Shown here in pieces: positions 1 to 8,307 of a stretch of DNA of 64,000 nt. The translations under genes and the position numbers were made by a program. Within the stretch, counting starts at the first letter, position 1. Each line of letters starts with the position of its first letter. Where the stretch lies: positions 62,001 through 126,000 of the forward strand of contig JAYPVI010000006.1 in the NCBI GenBank assembly GCA_038134525.1. The letters are read 5' to 3'. A model generated the notes under the pieces. The model saw only the letters and a list, made by a program, of their open reading frames with translations, ran no database searches and was not told where the DNA came from. Source of the DNA: GCA-002727735 sp038134525. GTDB taxonomy: Bacteria > Bacteroidota > Bacteroidia > Flavobacteriales_D > Parvicellaceae.

Positions 1-29
1 ACCACCACCACCACCACCACCACCACCAG
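1..29 (+). repeat. CCA trinucleotide repeat encoding polyproline
   Basis: The window opens inside a perfect run of CCA triplets. In the frame of the following TonB gene it encodes nine consecutive prolines, then Ala-Pro-Pro. The repeat continues past the window edge, so its full length is unknown. Polyproline spacers are typical of the periplasm-spanning part of TonB. A pure triplet repeat can change length by slippage without breaking the frame. Confidence 0.85.
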
Positions 30-475
30 CTCCACCAGAAGAAGTGGAGGTGTTAGAAGAAGAAGACGAAAGAGAAGAGACCAATACCATTATCATAGAC
101 CAAGAAGCTGAAATTGATGTTGTTATTGAAGTAGAAGAAGAGCCAGAACCTGTAGTGGAAGAAATTTTTGACGTGGTAGAGGAAAATCCTGAATTTGTAG
201 GTGGGATGGCTAAGCTATATGAATATCTTGGAAAAAACATTCAGTACCCAGAAATGGCCAAAGAAAACGGTATTCAAGGTAAAGTGTTTGTGCAGTTTGT
301 AGTGTGGAAAGACGGAACAATTCGAGATGTAAAAGTTGTGAAAGGAGTGCATAAAACTTTAGATAATGAGGCCACGCGTGTGGTGAAGACCATGCCTAAG
401 TGGACACCAGGAAAACAACGAGGTAAAGCAGTAAACGCAAGGTTTACCCTTCCAATAAAATTCAGAATAAGTTAA
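2..475 (+). CDS. TonB-type energy transducer, C-terminal part (5' end outside window)
   Basis: The reading frame is open from base 2, so the gene starts upstream of the window; a GTG at 44 is probably internal. The visible part has a polyproline stretch, a very acidic Glu-rich linker, and a C-terminal TonB domain of about 100 residues beginning near FDVVEENPEF. The domain contains YPEMAKENGIQGKV and ends in FTLPIKFRIS, a typical TonB ending. TonB proteins carry proton-motive-force energy from ExbB/ExbD to outer-membrane receptors. The next gene encodes a near-copy of the C-terminal domain, so the two are paralogs. The missing N-terminus should hold the membrane anchor. Confidence 0.85.
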   Translation, partial: PPPPPPPPPAPPEEVEVLEEEDEREETNTIIIDQEAEIDVVIEVEEEPEPVVEEIFDVVEENPEFVGGMAKLYEYLGKNIQYPEMAKENGIQGKVFVQFVVWKDGTIRDVKVVKGVHKTLDNEATRVVKTMPKWTPGKQRGKAVNARFTLPIKFRIS

Positions 476-509
476 ATTCGGAACAGTTTTTGTACTCATT
501 AAATAAACT

Positions 510-1193
510 ATGAGTATGAAATCAAATAATAATAACGAGAAAGATATTTCTACTAAGGGAATTATCTTTTTTTCCTCACTTATTTTATCATTAGCATTTG
601 CGCTTTGTTTACTGGAGTTTAAAATAATTAAACTAACAGAAAAAGAGGTTTCAAGTTCTATTGTATATGTCGATGATGAAATAATATATGAAATTGAAAA
701 ACAAATTATTCAACCACCAAAACCAATTGTACTTCCTCCAACTCCCCCAGAATTTATAAAAGTAAAACCCAATATTAAGATCAATACTAAACCTACAATT
801 CAAACTCCCAATAAGATTAATGATGAGTTGATTTTTACTGAATTATATCTTGAGCCTGATTCAGTCGTACTTATTGATTCCATATTTGAAGTGGTAGAAG
901 AAGATCCGAGCTTCCCCGGAGGTGAAAAGAAATTGTATGAATTTTTATCGAAAAACTTAAATTATCCTGAAATGGCTAAAGAAAATGGTATTCAAGGAAA
1001 AGTGTTTGTTCAATTTGTTGTATGGAATGACGGGAGTATTAAGGATGTTAAGATTATTAAGAGTATTCATAACACATTAGATAGAGAAGCCTCTAGAGTT
1101 ATAAAAGCTATGCCTAATTGGGCTCCAGGTAAGCAACGCGGTAAGGCTGTTAATACCAAGTTCACCCTACCGATTAAATTTAAGCTTGGTTGA
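510..1193 (+). CDS. TonB-type energy transducer (tandem paralog)
   Basis: A 227-aa protein. A hydrophobic segment near residues 17-37 is the inner-membrane anchor. It is followed by a proline-rich stretch (QPPKPIVLPPTPPEF), a linker, and a C-terminal TonB domain from about residue 126. The domain is nearly the same as that of the gene 34 bp upstream (both contain YPEMAKENGIQGKVFVQFVV), but the N-terminal linkers differ: here Lys/Pro-rich, upstream acidic and pure polyproline. That suggests duplication of the receptor-contacting domain with divergence of the spacer. Two ATGs (510 and 516) are possible starts. The gene converges on cysN with one base between the stops. Confidence 0.88.
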   Translation: MSMKSNNNNEKDISTKGIIFFSSLILSLAFALCLLEFKIIKLTEKEVSSSIVYVDDEIIYEIEKQIIQPPKPIVLPPTPPEFIKVKPNIKINTKPTIQTPNKINDELIFTELYLEPDSVVLIDSIFEVVEEDPSFPGGEKKLYEFLSKNLNYPEMAKENGIQGKVFVQFVVWNDGSIKDVKIIKSIHNTLDREASRVIKAMPNWAPGKQRGKAVNTKFTLPIKFKLG

Positions 1194-1194
1194 A

Positions 1195-2457
1195 TTAAAT
1201 AATCATTCCTGCTCCAACCGTATTATTACTTGCTTCATCAATAATTATGATACTACCGGTATTTCTGTTGTCTTTATATTTATCAGCAAAAAGTGGTTGT
1301 GTTACCCTTAAGCTAACTTTAGCAATATCGTTACATTTTATATTCTTGTCATCTTCAAGTCGATGTAGGGTGTTAATGTCCACTTTGTATTGAATATCTT
1401 TAATCATACATCTTGCCTCTTTTGAAGTGTGCCTAATGGTATATTTCCCTCTATTAACTAATGGGGTTTCACTCATCCAACATAACATCACTTCCACATC
1501 TTGAATAACTTTAGGTTGATTCTTTGGACGTACAATCATGTCTCCTCTACTCACATCAATATCATCCTCAAGTGTTAATGTTACAGACATAGGAGCGAAT
1601 GCTTCATCTATAGTTCCATGAAAGGTTTCAATCGATTTAATTTTGGATTGAAATCCCGATGGCAGAACGGTAATCTCATCCCCAACCTTAAATACACCAC
1701 CAGCTATTCTACCTGCATAACCTCTGTAGTCGTGAAATTCATCTTTTTGTGGTCTAACCACATATTGTACAGGAAATCGACAATCAATATGATTATGATC
1801 TGAAGCTATGTGTACATTTTCTAGGGTGTGTAATAGAGTGCTACCTTCATACCAAGGCATATTATTTGAACGATTAACTACATTATCTCCATTTAATGCG
1901 CTTATAGGTATAAACCTAAAATCTTTTGTTATAAGTTTTGAACTAAAGCCAACTAATTCTTCTTTTATTTTTTCATATTGCTTTTGATCATAATCTACTA
2001 AATCCATTTTATTGACACAGTAAATGATATGAGGAATCCCTAATAGAGAAGCAATAAAAGAGTGTCTTCTCGTTTGTTCGACAATTCCATTTCTAGCATC
2101 AACCAAGATGATGGCTAAATTAGCCGTACTGGCCCCCGTTACCATATTTCTGGTGTATTGAATGTGACCAGGCGTATCGGCAATAATGAATTTCCTATTT
2201 GGAGTAGCAAAATACCGATAGGCAACATCAATAGTGATTCCCTGTTCTCTTTCAGCCCTTAAACCATCAGTTAATAAAGCCAGATTTACTTTTTCCTCTC
2301 CTTTCTTTTGACTAGCTGTTTCTATGGCATCCATTTGATCTTGAAAGATAGATTTACTGTCATATAACAGTCTGCCAATAAGTGTGCTTTTCCCGTCATC
2401 TACACTCCCTGCTGTAGTAAATCGAAGCAGGTCCATTTCTAAATATTTATTGCTCAT
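1195..2457 (-). CDS. cysN: Sulfate adenylyltransferase, GTPase subunit CysN
   Basis: A 420-aa EF-Tu-like GTPase. G1 is GSVDDGKST (residues 17-25), G3 is DTPGH and G4 is NKMDL, followed by beta-barrel domains. CysN couples GTP hydrolysis to synthesis of adenosine 5'-phosphosulfate from ATP and sulfate by CysD. It is the last gene of a minus-strand cysC-cysD-cysN operon, 11 bp after cysD. There is no fused APS kinase domain, which fits the separate cysC upstream. The order and tight spacing are typical of Bacteroidota sulfate-activation operons. Confidence 0.95.
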   Translation of the reverse strand: MSNKYLEMDLLRFTTAGSVDDGKSTLIGRLLYDSKSIFQDQMDAIETASQKKGEEKVNLALLTDGLRAEREQGITIDVAYRYFATPNRKFIIADTPGHIQYTRNMVTGASTANLAIILVDARNGIVEQTRRHSFIASLLGIPHIIYCVNKMDLVDYDQKQYEKIKEELVGFSSKLITKDFRFIPISALNGDNVVNRSNNMPWYEGSTLLHTLENVHIASDHNHIDCRFPVQYVVRPQKDEFHDYRGYAGRIAGGVFKVGDEITVLPSGFQSKIKSIETFHGTIDEAFAPMSVTLTLEDDIDVSRGDMIVRPKNQPKVIQDVEVMLCWMSETPLVNRGKYTIRHTSKEARCMIKDIQYKVDINTLHRLEDDKNIKCNDIAKVSLRVTQPLFADKYKDNRNTGSIIIIDEASNNTVGAGMII

Positions 2458-2468
2458 TTTTTTATTTT

Positions 2469-3374
2469 TTAGAAGTATCCTTCTTTTTTTCTATCCTCCA
2501 TAGCAGCCTCAGATCTTTTATCATCAGCTCTTCCGCCTCTTTCTGTTACTCTTGAAGCAGCAACCTCTTCAATGATTTTCTCTAATGAATCGGCATCAGA
2601 AATGGTAGCACCTGTACAAGTTGCATCACCTATTGTTCTGAATCGGACTTGCATAGGTTTAATTTGTTCACTTGGTTTTGTCTGAACAAAATCAGTTTTA
2701 GCCATAACTACCTCATCTCTAACAAAACAATCTCGTGTATGAGAAAAATACAAGCTTGGTATTTTTATATTTTCTTTTAAAATATATTGCCATATATCCA
2801 TTTCTGTCCAATTACTGATAGGAAAAACTCTAAAATGTTCTCCAAAATGCTTTTTACCATTAAATAAGTTCCATAGTTCCGGTCTTTGGTTTTTTGGATC
2901 CCACTGCCCAAAATCATCTCTGTGGGAAAAAAATCGTTCTTTTGCTCTCGCTTTTTCTTCGTCTCTTCGAGCACCTCCAATTGCACAATCAAACTTGTGT
3001 TCTTCAATGCCATCTAATAAAGTAGTGGTTTGAAGTTTATTTCTACTTGCATTTATTCCTTTTTCTTCAACTACTTTTCCTTCATCAATAGACTTTTGAA
3101 CAGAGGCAATGATGAGCCTTCCCTTAGTTTCTTCCATTAATGTGTCTCTAAATTCATAAAGCTCTTCAAAATTATGACCAGTATCTACGTGCATTAAGGG
3201 AAATGGAACGTTAGCTGGATAGAAGGCTTTTCTTGCTAAGTGATAACACACAATAGAATCTTTTCCTCCTGAAAAAAGCAATACTGGATTTTCAAATTGT
3301 GCAGCTACTTCTCTTAATACAAATATGGATTCTGCTTCTAGTTCTTCTAAATGTGATAATTGATATTTCCCCAT
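2469..3374 (-). CDS. cysD: Sulfate adenylyltransferase, catalytic subunit CysD
   Basis: A 301-aa protein of the PP-loop ATP pyrophosphatase family with SGGKDS near residue 35, the ATP-binding loop of CysD and PAPS reductases. The internal GGARRDEEKAR and the C-terminal RGGRADD/KKEGYF segments are characteristic of CysD. It makes APS from ATP and sulfate together with CysN. Its ATG directly follows the cysC stop codon (TAAATG), showing co-transcription and probable translational coupling. Confidence 0.95.
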   Translation of the reverse strand: MGKYQLSHLEELEAESIFVLREVAAQFENPVLLFSGGKDSIVCYHLARKAFYPANVPFPLMHVDTGHNFEELYEFRDTLMEETKGRLIIASVQKSIDEGKVVEEKGINASRNKLQTTTLLDGIEEHKFDCAIGGARRDEEKARAKERFFSHRDDFGQWDPKNQRPELWNLFNGKKHFGEHFRVFPISNWTEMDIWQYILKENIKIPSLYFSHTRDCFVRDEVVMAKTDFVQTKPSEQIKPMQVRFRTIGDATCTGATISDADSLEKIIEEVAASRVTERGGRADDKRSEAAMEDRKKEGYF

Positions 3375-3965
3375 TTATTTAAGTTTATTTTTGAGGGCAC
3401 TTATTAAGGTGTCTCCAATTTCATTTATTGATTTATTTTCCGTATCAAGTACTAAATTAGGATGGATTGGACTCTCAAATGGTGAGGAAACACCAGTGAA
3501 ATCTTTGATTTCTCCTTTTCTAGCTTTTTTATAGAGGCCCTTGACGTCTCTTGATTCACATGTTTCTAAGTTTGTGGAAACAAAAACTTCAAAGAAATCA
3601 TTTTCTCCAATGATTTTTCTGGCTAATGTTCTCATTTCATGGCTTGGACTTACAAAACAGCAGAATGTAACAACACCAGCTTCAACAAATAATTTAGCTA
3701 CTTCGGCAATTCTTCTGATATTTTCTTGTCTGTCTTTTTCAGAAAATGATAGGTTTTTGTTAATTCCTAATCTAATGTTATCACCATCAAGAACTTGAGT
3801 GTAAATTTGGTTGTTATGTAATTGGCGACTTACATAATTGGCAATGGTTGTTTTCCCTGACCCCGAAAGTCCAGTTAGCCATATGCATATCCCTTTTTGA
3901 TGAAGAAGGTTTTCTTTATCTTCTCTAGAAAGTAAAAAATCTTTAGAGGAATATAAATTTTGCAT
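3375..3965 (-). CDS. cysC: Adenylyl-sulfate kinase CysC
   Basis: A 196-aa P-loop kinase with Walker A GLSGSGKTT near residues 32-40, LDGDNIR for APS binding, and the family signature FVSPSHEMR. It phosphorylates APS to PAPS in the cytoplasm. It is the first gene of the minus-strand cysCDN operon and is transcribed away from deoC across a 120-bp divergent intergenic region that must hold both promoters. The product of PAPS use, PAP, is probably recycled by the cysQ product encoded about 3.6 kb away on the plus strand. Confidence 0.93.
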   Translation of the reverse strand: MQNLYSSKDFLLSREDKENLLHQKGICIWLTGLSGSGKTTIANYVSRQLHNNQIYTQVLDGDNIRLGINKNLSFSEKDRQENIRRIAEVAKLFVEAGVVTFCCFVSPSHEMRTLARKIIGENDFFEVFVSTNLETCESRDVKGLYKKARKGEIKDFTGVSSPFESPIHPNLVLDTENKSINEIGDTLISALKNKLK

Positions 3966-4059
3966 CAGTAATGGATAATTTATTGGCCTCCAAAACTATA
4001 AAGAAACCAGAAAAATTCCCTAATAAATTTTGAATTATTACTTTTATAAATAATTATAA

Positions 4060-4073
4060 GGCTTAAATAAGCC
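4060..4073. promoter_or_regulatory. Short dyad upstream of deoC
   Basis: GGCTTA-AA-TAAGCC is a 6-bp perfect inverted repeat with a two-base centre, 12 bases before the deoC ATG in the cysC/deoC divergent region. Its size and symmetry would fit a repressor operator, but a chance dyad in A+T-rich DNA is also possible. No regulator gene is adjacent. Confidence 0.25.
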
Positions 4074-4085
4074 GAATTCTAAGTT

Positions 4086-4979
4086 ATGGAAGTATTTATT
4101 AGTCCGAAAGTTGATAAAGTTGGTATAGAAGACAGGGTAAATAGAATTACCAAAAGAAGCATTAAAAAAGAGGCCAAGCTTGAAGGTTTAAAAATGGCCC
4201 TAAGTATGGTTGATTTGACTACTCTTGAGGGTATGGATACCACTAATAAGGTAACTCAAATGTGTTACAAGGCGCAGCATTTGCATGATGAATTTCCAGG
4301 TCTACCCACTGTTGCAGCAGTTTGTGTATTTCCAAATTTTGTAAAAATCGCTGTAGATGCCTTGAAAGGTTCGTCCATTAAAGTAGCAAGTGTAGCAACG
4401 GCTTTCCCCAGCGGTCATTCGTCATTAGATGTAAAGATTACCGATACAAAAATGGCAGTAGATGCAGGAGCTCATGAGGTTGATATGGTGATTAGCAGAG
4501 GGAAGTTTCATATGGGAGATTTTAACTATGTACATGATGAAATAGCCGCAATAAAAGAAGCATGTGGAAAATCAGTCAGACTAAAAGTCATTTTAGAAAC
4601 AGGAGAATTAGGAAATTTAGATAATGTAAGGTTAGCCAGCGATATTGCAATTGCTGCTGGTGCTGACTTTATTAAAACATCTACAGGAAAAATAAAGCCA
4701 GCTGCAACGCTTCCTGTTACACTTGTTATGCTTGAAGCCATAAAAGATCATTATTATAAAACAGGTAACATGATTGGTATGAAACCTGCAGGTGGAATTT
4801 CCAATTCAAAATTAGCCCTTCAGTACCTTGTGATGGTAAAAGAAACCTTGGGTGTAAAGTGGTTAGATAATCACTGGTTCAGGTTTGGTGCAAGTAGTTT
4901 AGCTAATGATTTGCTAATGCAAATCTTAAAACAATCAACAGGAGCCTATCAATCGGCAAATTATTTCTCAAAAGATTAG
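4086..4979 (+). CDS. deoC: Deoxyribose-phosphate aldolase
   Basis: A 297-aa class I aldolase. It has EVDMVISRGK, KVILETGEL and DFIKTSTGK; Lys197 in the last motif is the expected Schiff-base residue. It splits 2-deoxyribose 5-phosphate into glyceraldehyde 3-phosphate and acetaldehyde in deoxynucleoside catabolism. It belongs to the longer DeoC type with an N-terminal extension. Three bases separate it from an aldehyde dehydrogenase gene that could oxidise the acetaldehyde, which suggests a catabolic operon. Confidence 0.94.
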   Translation: MEVFISPKVDKVGIEDRVNRITKRSIKKEAKLEGLKMALSMVDLTTLEGMDTTNKVTQMCYKAQHLHDEFPGLPTVAAVCVFPNFVKIAVDALKGSSIKVASVATAFPSGHSSLDVKITDTKMAVDAGAHEVDMVISRGKFHMGDFNYVHDEIAAIKEACGKSVRLKVILETGELGNLDNVRLASDIAIAAGADFIKTSTGKIKPAATLPVTLVMLEAIKDHYYKTGNMIGMKPAGGISNSKLALQYLVMVKETLGVKWLDNHWFRFGASSLANDLLMQILKQSTGAYQSANYFSKD

Positions 4980-4982
4980 TAT

Positions 4983-6449
4983 ATGAAAAAAGACATTAAA
5001 CCATTGAAATTTTCTGGAAAATGGGATTTTGACCCGGCTCCAGAAAGTGTTGATCATATTAACTTAAAAGAACAATATGGCTTGTTTATCAATGGGAAAT
5101 TTGAAGATCCTCAGTCTGGTAATTATTTTCCTTCCACTAATCCGGCTACAGAGGAGCATCTCTCCATGATAGCTGAAGCAGGTGAAAAAGATGTAAATAA
5201 TGCAGTTACTGCCGCCAGAAAAGCATATGAAGGTCCTTGGTCGAGGATGTCAGCAAAAGAAAGAGGAAAATATATTTTTAGAATAGCAAGATTAATTCAA
5301 GAAAAATCCAGAGAATTAGCCGTAATTGAAACATTAGATGGAGGAAAACCGATCAGAGAATCTAGAGACGTAGATATTCCCATTACAGCTGCCCATTTTT
5401 TCTATTATGCAGGTTGGACTGATAAATTAAAATATGCTTTTCCTAACCGAAATCCTAAGCCTGTAGGTGTTGCTGGGCAAGTCATTCCATGGAATTTTCC
5501 CTTGATGATGGCTGCATGGAAAATTGCACCTGCGTTAGCCACTGGTAATACGGTAGTGCTAAAGCCTGCTGAAACGACTTCTCTAACTGCTTTAAAGTTG
5601 GCAGAAATCATACAAGAAGCTGATTTACCTAAAGGGGTAGTGAATATCATTACTGGAGCGGGTTCTACTGGAGCAGGGATTGTTAATCATCCTGATATAG
5701 ATAAAATTGCATTTACGGGATCAACAGGGGTTGGGAAAATAATTATGAAAGCCATCGCAGGATCTAATAAAAAGTCTACAATGGAGTTAGGAGGTAAAGC
5801 AGCAAATATCATTTTTGAAGATGCTCCCTTAGATCAAGCTGTTGAGGGCGTTATTAATGGAATTTATTTTAACCAGGGGCATGTGTGTTGTGCAGGTTCA
5901 AGATTATTCGTTCAAGAGTCTGTTTATGATATTGTTCTTAGGAAACTAAAAGACAGAATACAATCCTTGATTTTAGGTAATCCATTAGATAAAAACACCG
6001 ATATTGGTGCCATTAACTCTAAAGAACAACTAGGTACGATTAATAAATATTTGAAAATTGGTCAACAAGAAGGAGCGGAAATGTTCCAGCTTGATTGTTC
6101 ATTACCAAAAAAAGGGTTTTGGTGTCCTCCAACCTTATTTACTAATGTATCTCAATCTCATGTAATCGCTAAGGAAGAGATTTTTGGTCCTGTATTGGCC
6201 ATTCAAACTTTTAGAACTATAGATGAGGTAATTACCAAAGCAAACAATACTCCTTTTGGTTTATCAGCTGGAGTATGGACCGATAAAGGATCTAAAATAT
6301 TTAATCTCACTTCACAGATGAGAGCAGGTGTAGTTTGGGCCAATACCTACAATAAATTTGACCCTACTTCTCCTTTTGGTGGCTACAAGGAAAGCGGACA
6401 CGGAAGAGAAGGAGGATTACATGGTTTAACTCCTTATTTAAACTTTTAA
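4983..6449 (+). CDS. Aldehyde dehydrogenase (catalytic half of a split ALDH16-like pair)
   Basis: A 488-aa NAD(P)-dependent aldehyde dehydrogenase. Seen in the sequence: PWNFPLMMAAWK, the nucleotide-binding FTGSTGVGK, the general base Glu268 in MELGGK, and catalytic Cys302 in NQGHVCCAGSR. The C-terminal oligomerisation segment (PFGGYKESGHGREGG) is present. It lies between deoC and a second, shorter ALDH-like gene one base downstream of its stop. Acetaldehyde from DeoC is a reasonable substrate, inferred only from position. Length and motifs are complete, so this gene should be active. Confidence 0.9.
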   Translation: MKKDIKPLKFSGKWDFDPAPESVDHINLKEQYGLFINGKFEDPQSGNYFPSTNPATEEHLSMIAEAGEKDVNNAVTAARKAYEGPWSRMSAKERGKYIFRIARLIQEKSRELAVIETLDGGKPIRESRDVDIPITAAHFFYYAGWTDKLKYAFPNRNPKPVGVAGQVIPWNFPLMMAAWKIAPALATGNTVVLKPAETTSLTALKLAEIIQEADLPKGVVNIITGAGSTGAGIVNHPDIDKIAFTGSTGVGKIIMKAIAGSNKKSTMELGGKAANIIFEDAPLDQAVEGVINGIYFNQGHVCCAGSRLFVQESVYDIVLRKLKDRIQSLILGNPLDKNTDIGAINSKEQLGTINKYLKIGQQEGAEMFQLDCSLPKKGFWCPPTLFTNVSQSHVIAKEEIFGPVLAIQTFRTIDEVITKANNTPFGLSAGVWTDKGSKIFNLTSQMRAGVVWANTYNKFDPTSPFGGYKESGHGREGGLHGLTPYLNF

Positions 6450-6450
6450 C

Positions 6451-7332
6451 ATGGCAGAAAGAATTAATGTACTAAAAACATACAAAATTTTTATCGGTGG
6501 AAAATTCCCTAGAACAGAGTCGGGTCGGTTTTATCAATTAAATAATCGCAGTAAAGCTATTGCAAATGTATGTTTGTCATCTAGAAAAGATTTAAGAAAT
6601 GCAGTAGTAGCTGCTAGAGGAGCCTTTGAAAAATGGTCAAGTGCTACCGCTTATAATCGTAGTCAAATACTTTACCGAATGGCAGAAATGATGGAAGGCA
6701 GAAAGGATCAATTTATTTCTGAATTAGTATTTCAAGGAGTAGATAAAAATAAAGCTGCTGAAGAAGTAGATTTAAGCATTGATAGAGTAATTTACTTTGC
6801 GGGATGGGCGGATAAAATAAATCAAGTTTTTGGGTCTGTAAATCCGGTTGCTTCCAGTCATTTTAATTTTTCATTAATGGAACCCATGGGTGTTGTAGGA
6901 TTAGTTGCCCCTGAGAGACCAGGATTATTAGGCTTATTGAGTTCGTTATGTCCTATATTAGTTTCTGGAAATTGTGCTGTAGTATTGGCTTCAGAAAAAC
7001 TTCCCTTATGTTCGATAACACTAGCTGAAGTGTTGGCTACTTCTGATGTTCCAGCAGGAGTGGTGAACATCCTTACTGGGAAAAAAGAGGAAATTATAGT
7101 TCATTTATCCAAACATATGGATGTAAATGCCATTTATTTAACAGATAATCTAGAGTATAAGAAACTAGTGCAGGAAGAAGCTATTCAAAACCTTAAAAGA
7201 ATAGTGGTAGGTAATCAGAAATCTTGGCACGATGAATCGGTAGAAAATCCTTACATCATCACTGAATTTATGGAAACAAAAACAACTTGGCATCCTGTTG
7301 AAATCATATCAGGATCAGGAGCAGGATATTAA
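6451..7332 (+). CDS. Truncated ALDH-like protein lacking the catalytic cysteine
   Basis: A 293-aa protein that follows the ALDH fold at its N-terminus (YKIFIGGKFPRTESGR, VVAARGAFEKWS, YFAGWADKI, PMGVVGLVAPERPG, PAGVVNILTG). It then departs from the family: there is no ELGG motif, no catalytic-Cys motif and no C-terminal oligomerisation domain. It cannot be a normal dehydrogenase. The length and position after a full ALDH match the non-catalytic C-terminal domain of ALDH16 enzymes, here encoded as a separate subunit (inference). The frame is intact and codon use resembles its neighbours, so it is not a simple pseudogene. Confidence 0.72.
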   Translation: MAERINVLKTYKIFIGGKFPRTESGRFYQLNNRSKAIANVCLSSRKDLRNAVVAARGAFEKWSSATAYNRSQILYRMAEMMEGRKDQFISELVFQGVDKNKAAEEVDLSIDRVIYFAGWADKINQVFGSVNPVASSHFNFSLMEPMGVVGLVAPERPGLLGLLSSLCPILVSGNCAVVLASEKLPLCSITLAEVLATSDVPAGVVNILTGKKEEIIVHLSKHMDVNAIYLTDNLEYKKLVQEEAIQNLKRIVVGNQKSWHDESVENPYIITEFMETKTTWHPVEIISGSGAGY

Positions 7333-7343
7333 GTTTAAGAATA

Positions 7344-7559
7344 ATGGAAGGAAGTAAGAAGAGGCATATTGCCAAGACGTTTACATGGCGAATTACAGCA
7401 ACGTTGACTACCATGATAATTGCATGGATTGTTAGTGGAGATCCTATGACAGGTTTGACTGTTGGAGGTATTGAGTTTTTCATAAAAATGCCAGTCTATT
7501 ATTTACACGAAAGAGCATGGTACAAATCAAACTTTGGAGTTGATGGCAGAAATAAATGA
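7344..7559 (+). CDS. DUF2061 small membrane protein
   Basis: A 71-aa protein with two hydrophobic segments. Recognisable DUF2061 pattern: HIAKTFTWRITATLTTMIIA, then TVGGIEFFIKMPVYYLHERAW. Its biochemical function is not known. Its last 17 bases overlap the probable cysQ start. Together with the cysCDN operon across the divergent region, this supports a link of the family to sulfate assimilation, but only by position. Confidence 0.8.
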   Translation: MEGSKKRHIAKTFTWRITATLTTMIIAWIVSGDPMTGLTVGGIEFFIKMPVYYLHERAWYKSNFGVDGRNK

Positions 7560-8307
7560 GGAACAATTACTAGAATTGGCTAAAAAAGCTGCACTTGCTG
7601 GTGGAGCTGAGATTATGGAGGTATATCAAGGAGAATTTGAGGTCCTAGAAAAAGATGATCAATCGCCATTAACCATTGCTGATCAGCGATCAAATGAAGT
7701 TATAGAAAAGCATTTAAATGCATCAAGCATTCCCATTTTAAGTGAAGAAGGAATTCATAGTTCGTTTGAAGAAAGGAAATCTTTTACGTATTTATGGATA
7801 GTAGATCCACTGGATGGGACAAAAGAATTTGTTAAACGAAATGGAGAGTTTACGGTAAATATTGCGCTTGTTGAAAATGGAATTCCCATTTTGGGAGTGA
7901 TTTATGTTCCCGTAAAAAAATGGATGTATTATGGGTCATCAACTGGATCATACAGAGAAGTGGAGGGTTCAATAGAAAAATTACCACTTCATATAGAAAA
8001 GGACGTTTTTACAGCAGTAGGTAGTAGATCACACCCAAGTAAGGAAACAGCTGACTTTTTTGAGCAATTAAAGAAAGAGAAAGGAAATGTGGAGGTTGTC
8101 AGTATGGGGAGTTCGTTGAAAATTTGTTTAGTAGCAGAAGGAACAGCCGATGTTTATCCAAGGTTTGCCCCAACAATGGAATGGGATACAGCCGCAGGTC
8201 ATGCTATATCAAAGTTTGCTGGAAAATCTTTTATTGATTTGGAAACAAATCAAGAGATGGTTTATAATCGAAAACAGTTGAGAAATAATTGGTTTATTGT
8301 AAAATGA
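7543..8307 (+). CDS. cysQ: 3'(2'),5'-bisphosphate nucleotidase CysQ
   Basis: A 254-aa member of the inositol-monophosphatase superfamily. Metal-binding motifs are visible: LSEEGIH, DPLDGTKEF and, near the C-terminus, WDTAAGHAI. It dephosphorylates PAP, the by-product of PAPS use, to AMP. The ATG at 7543 (MAEINEEQ) is preferred over an in-frame TTG at 7534; both lie inside the upstream DUF2061 gene. The stop overlaps the gmd start as ATGA. The gene completes the PAPS cycle with cysCDN. Confidence 0.92.
   Translation: MAEINEEQLLELAKKAALAGGAEIMEVYQGEFEVLEKDDQSPLTIADQRSNEVIEKHLNASSIPILSEEGIHSSFEERKSFTYLWIVDPLDGTKEFVKRNGEFTVNIALVENGIPILGVIYVPVKKWMYYGSSTGSYREVEGSIEKLPLHIEKDVFTAVGSRSHPSKETADFFEQLKKEKGNVEVVSMGSSLKICLVAEGTADVYPRFAPTMEWDTAAGHAISKFAGKSFIDLETNQEMVYNRKQLRNNWFIVK

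Noticed and set aside
6451..7332. Short ALDH-like gene as a decayed pseudogene
   Set aside because: The frame is intact, follows the upstream stop by one base, and its length equals the known non-catalytic domain of ALDH16, so a functional subunit is more likely.
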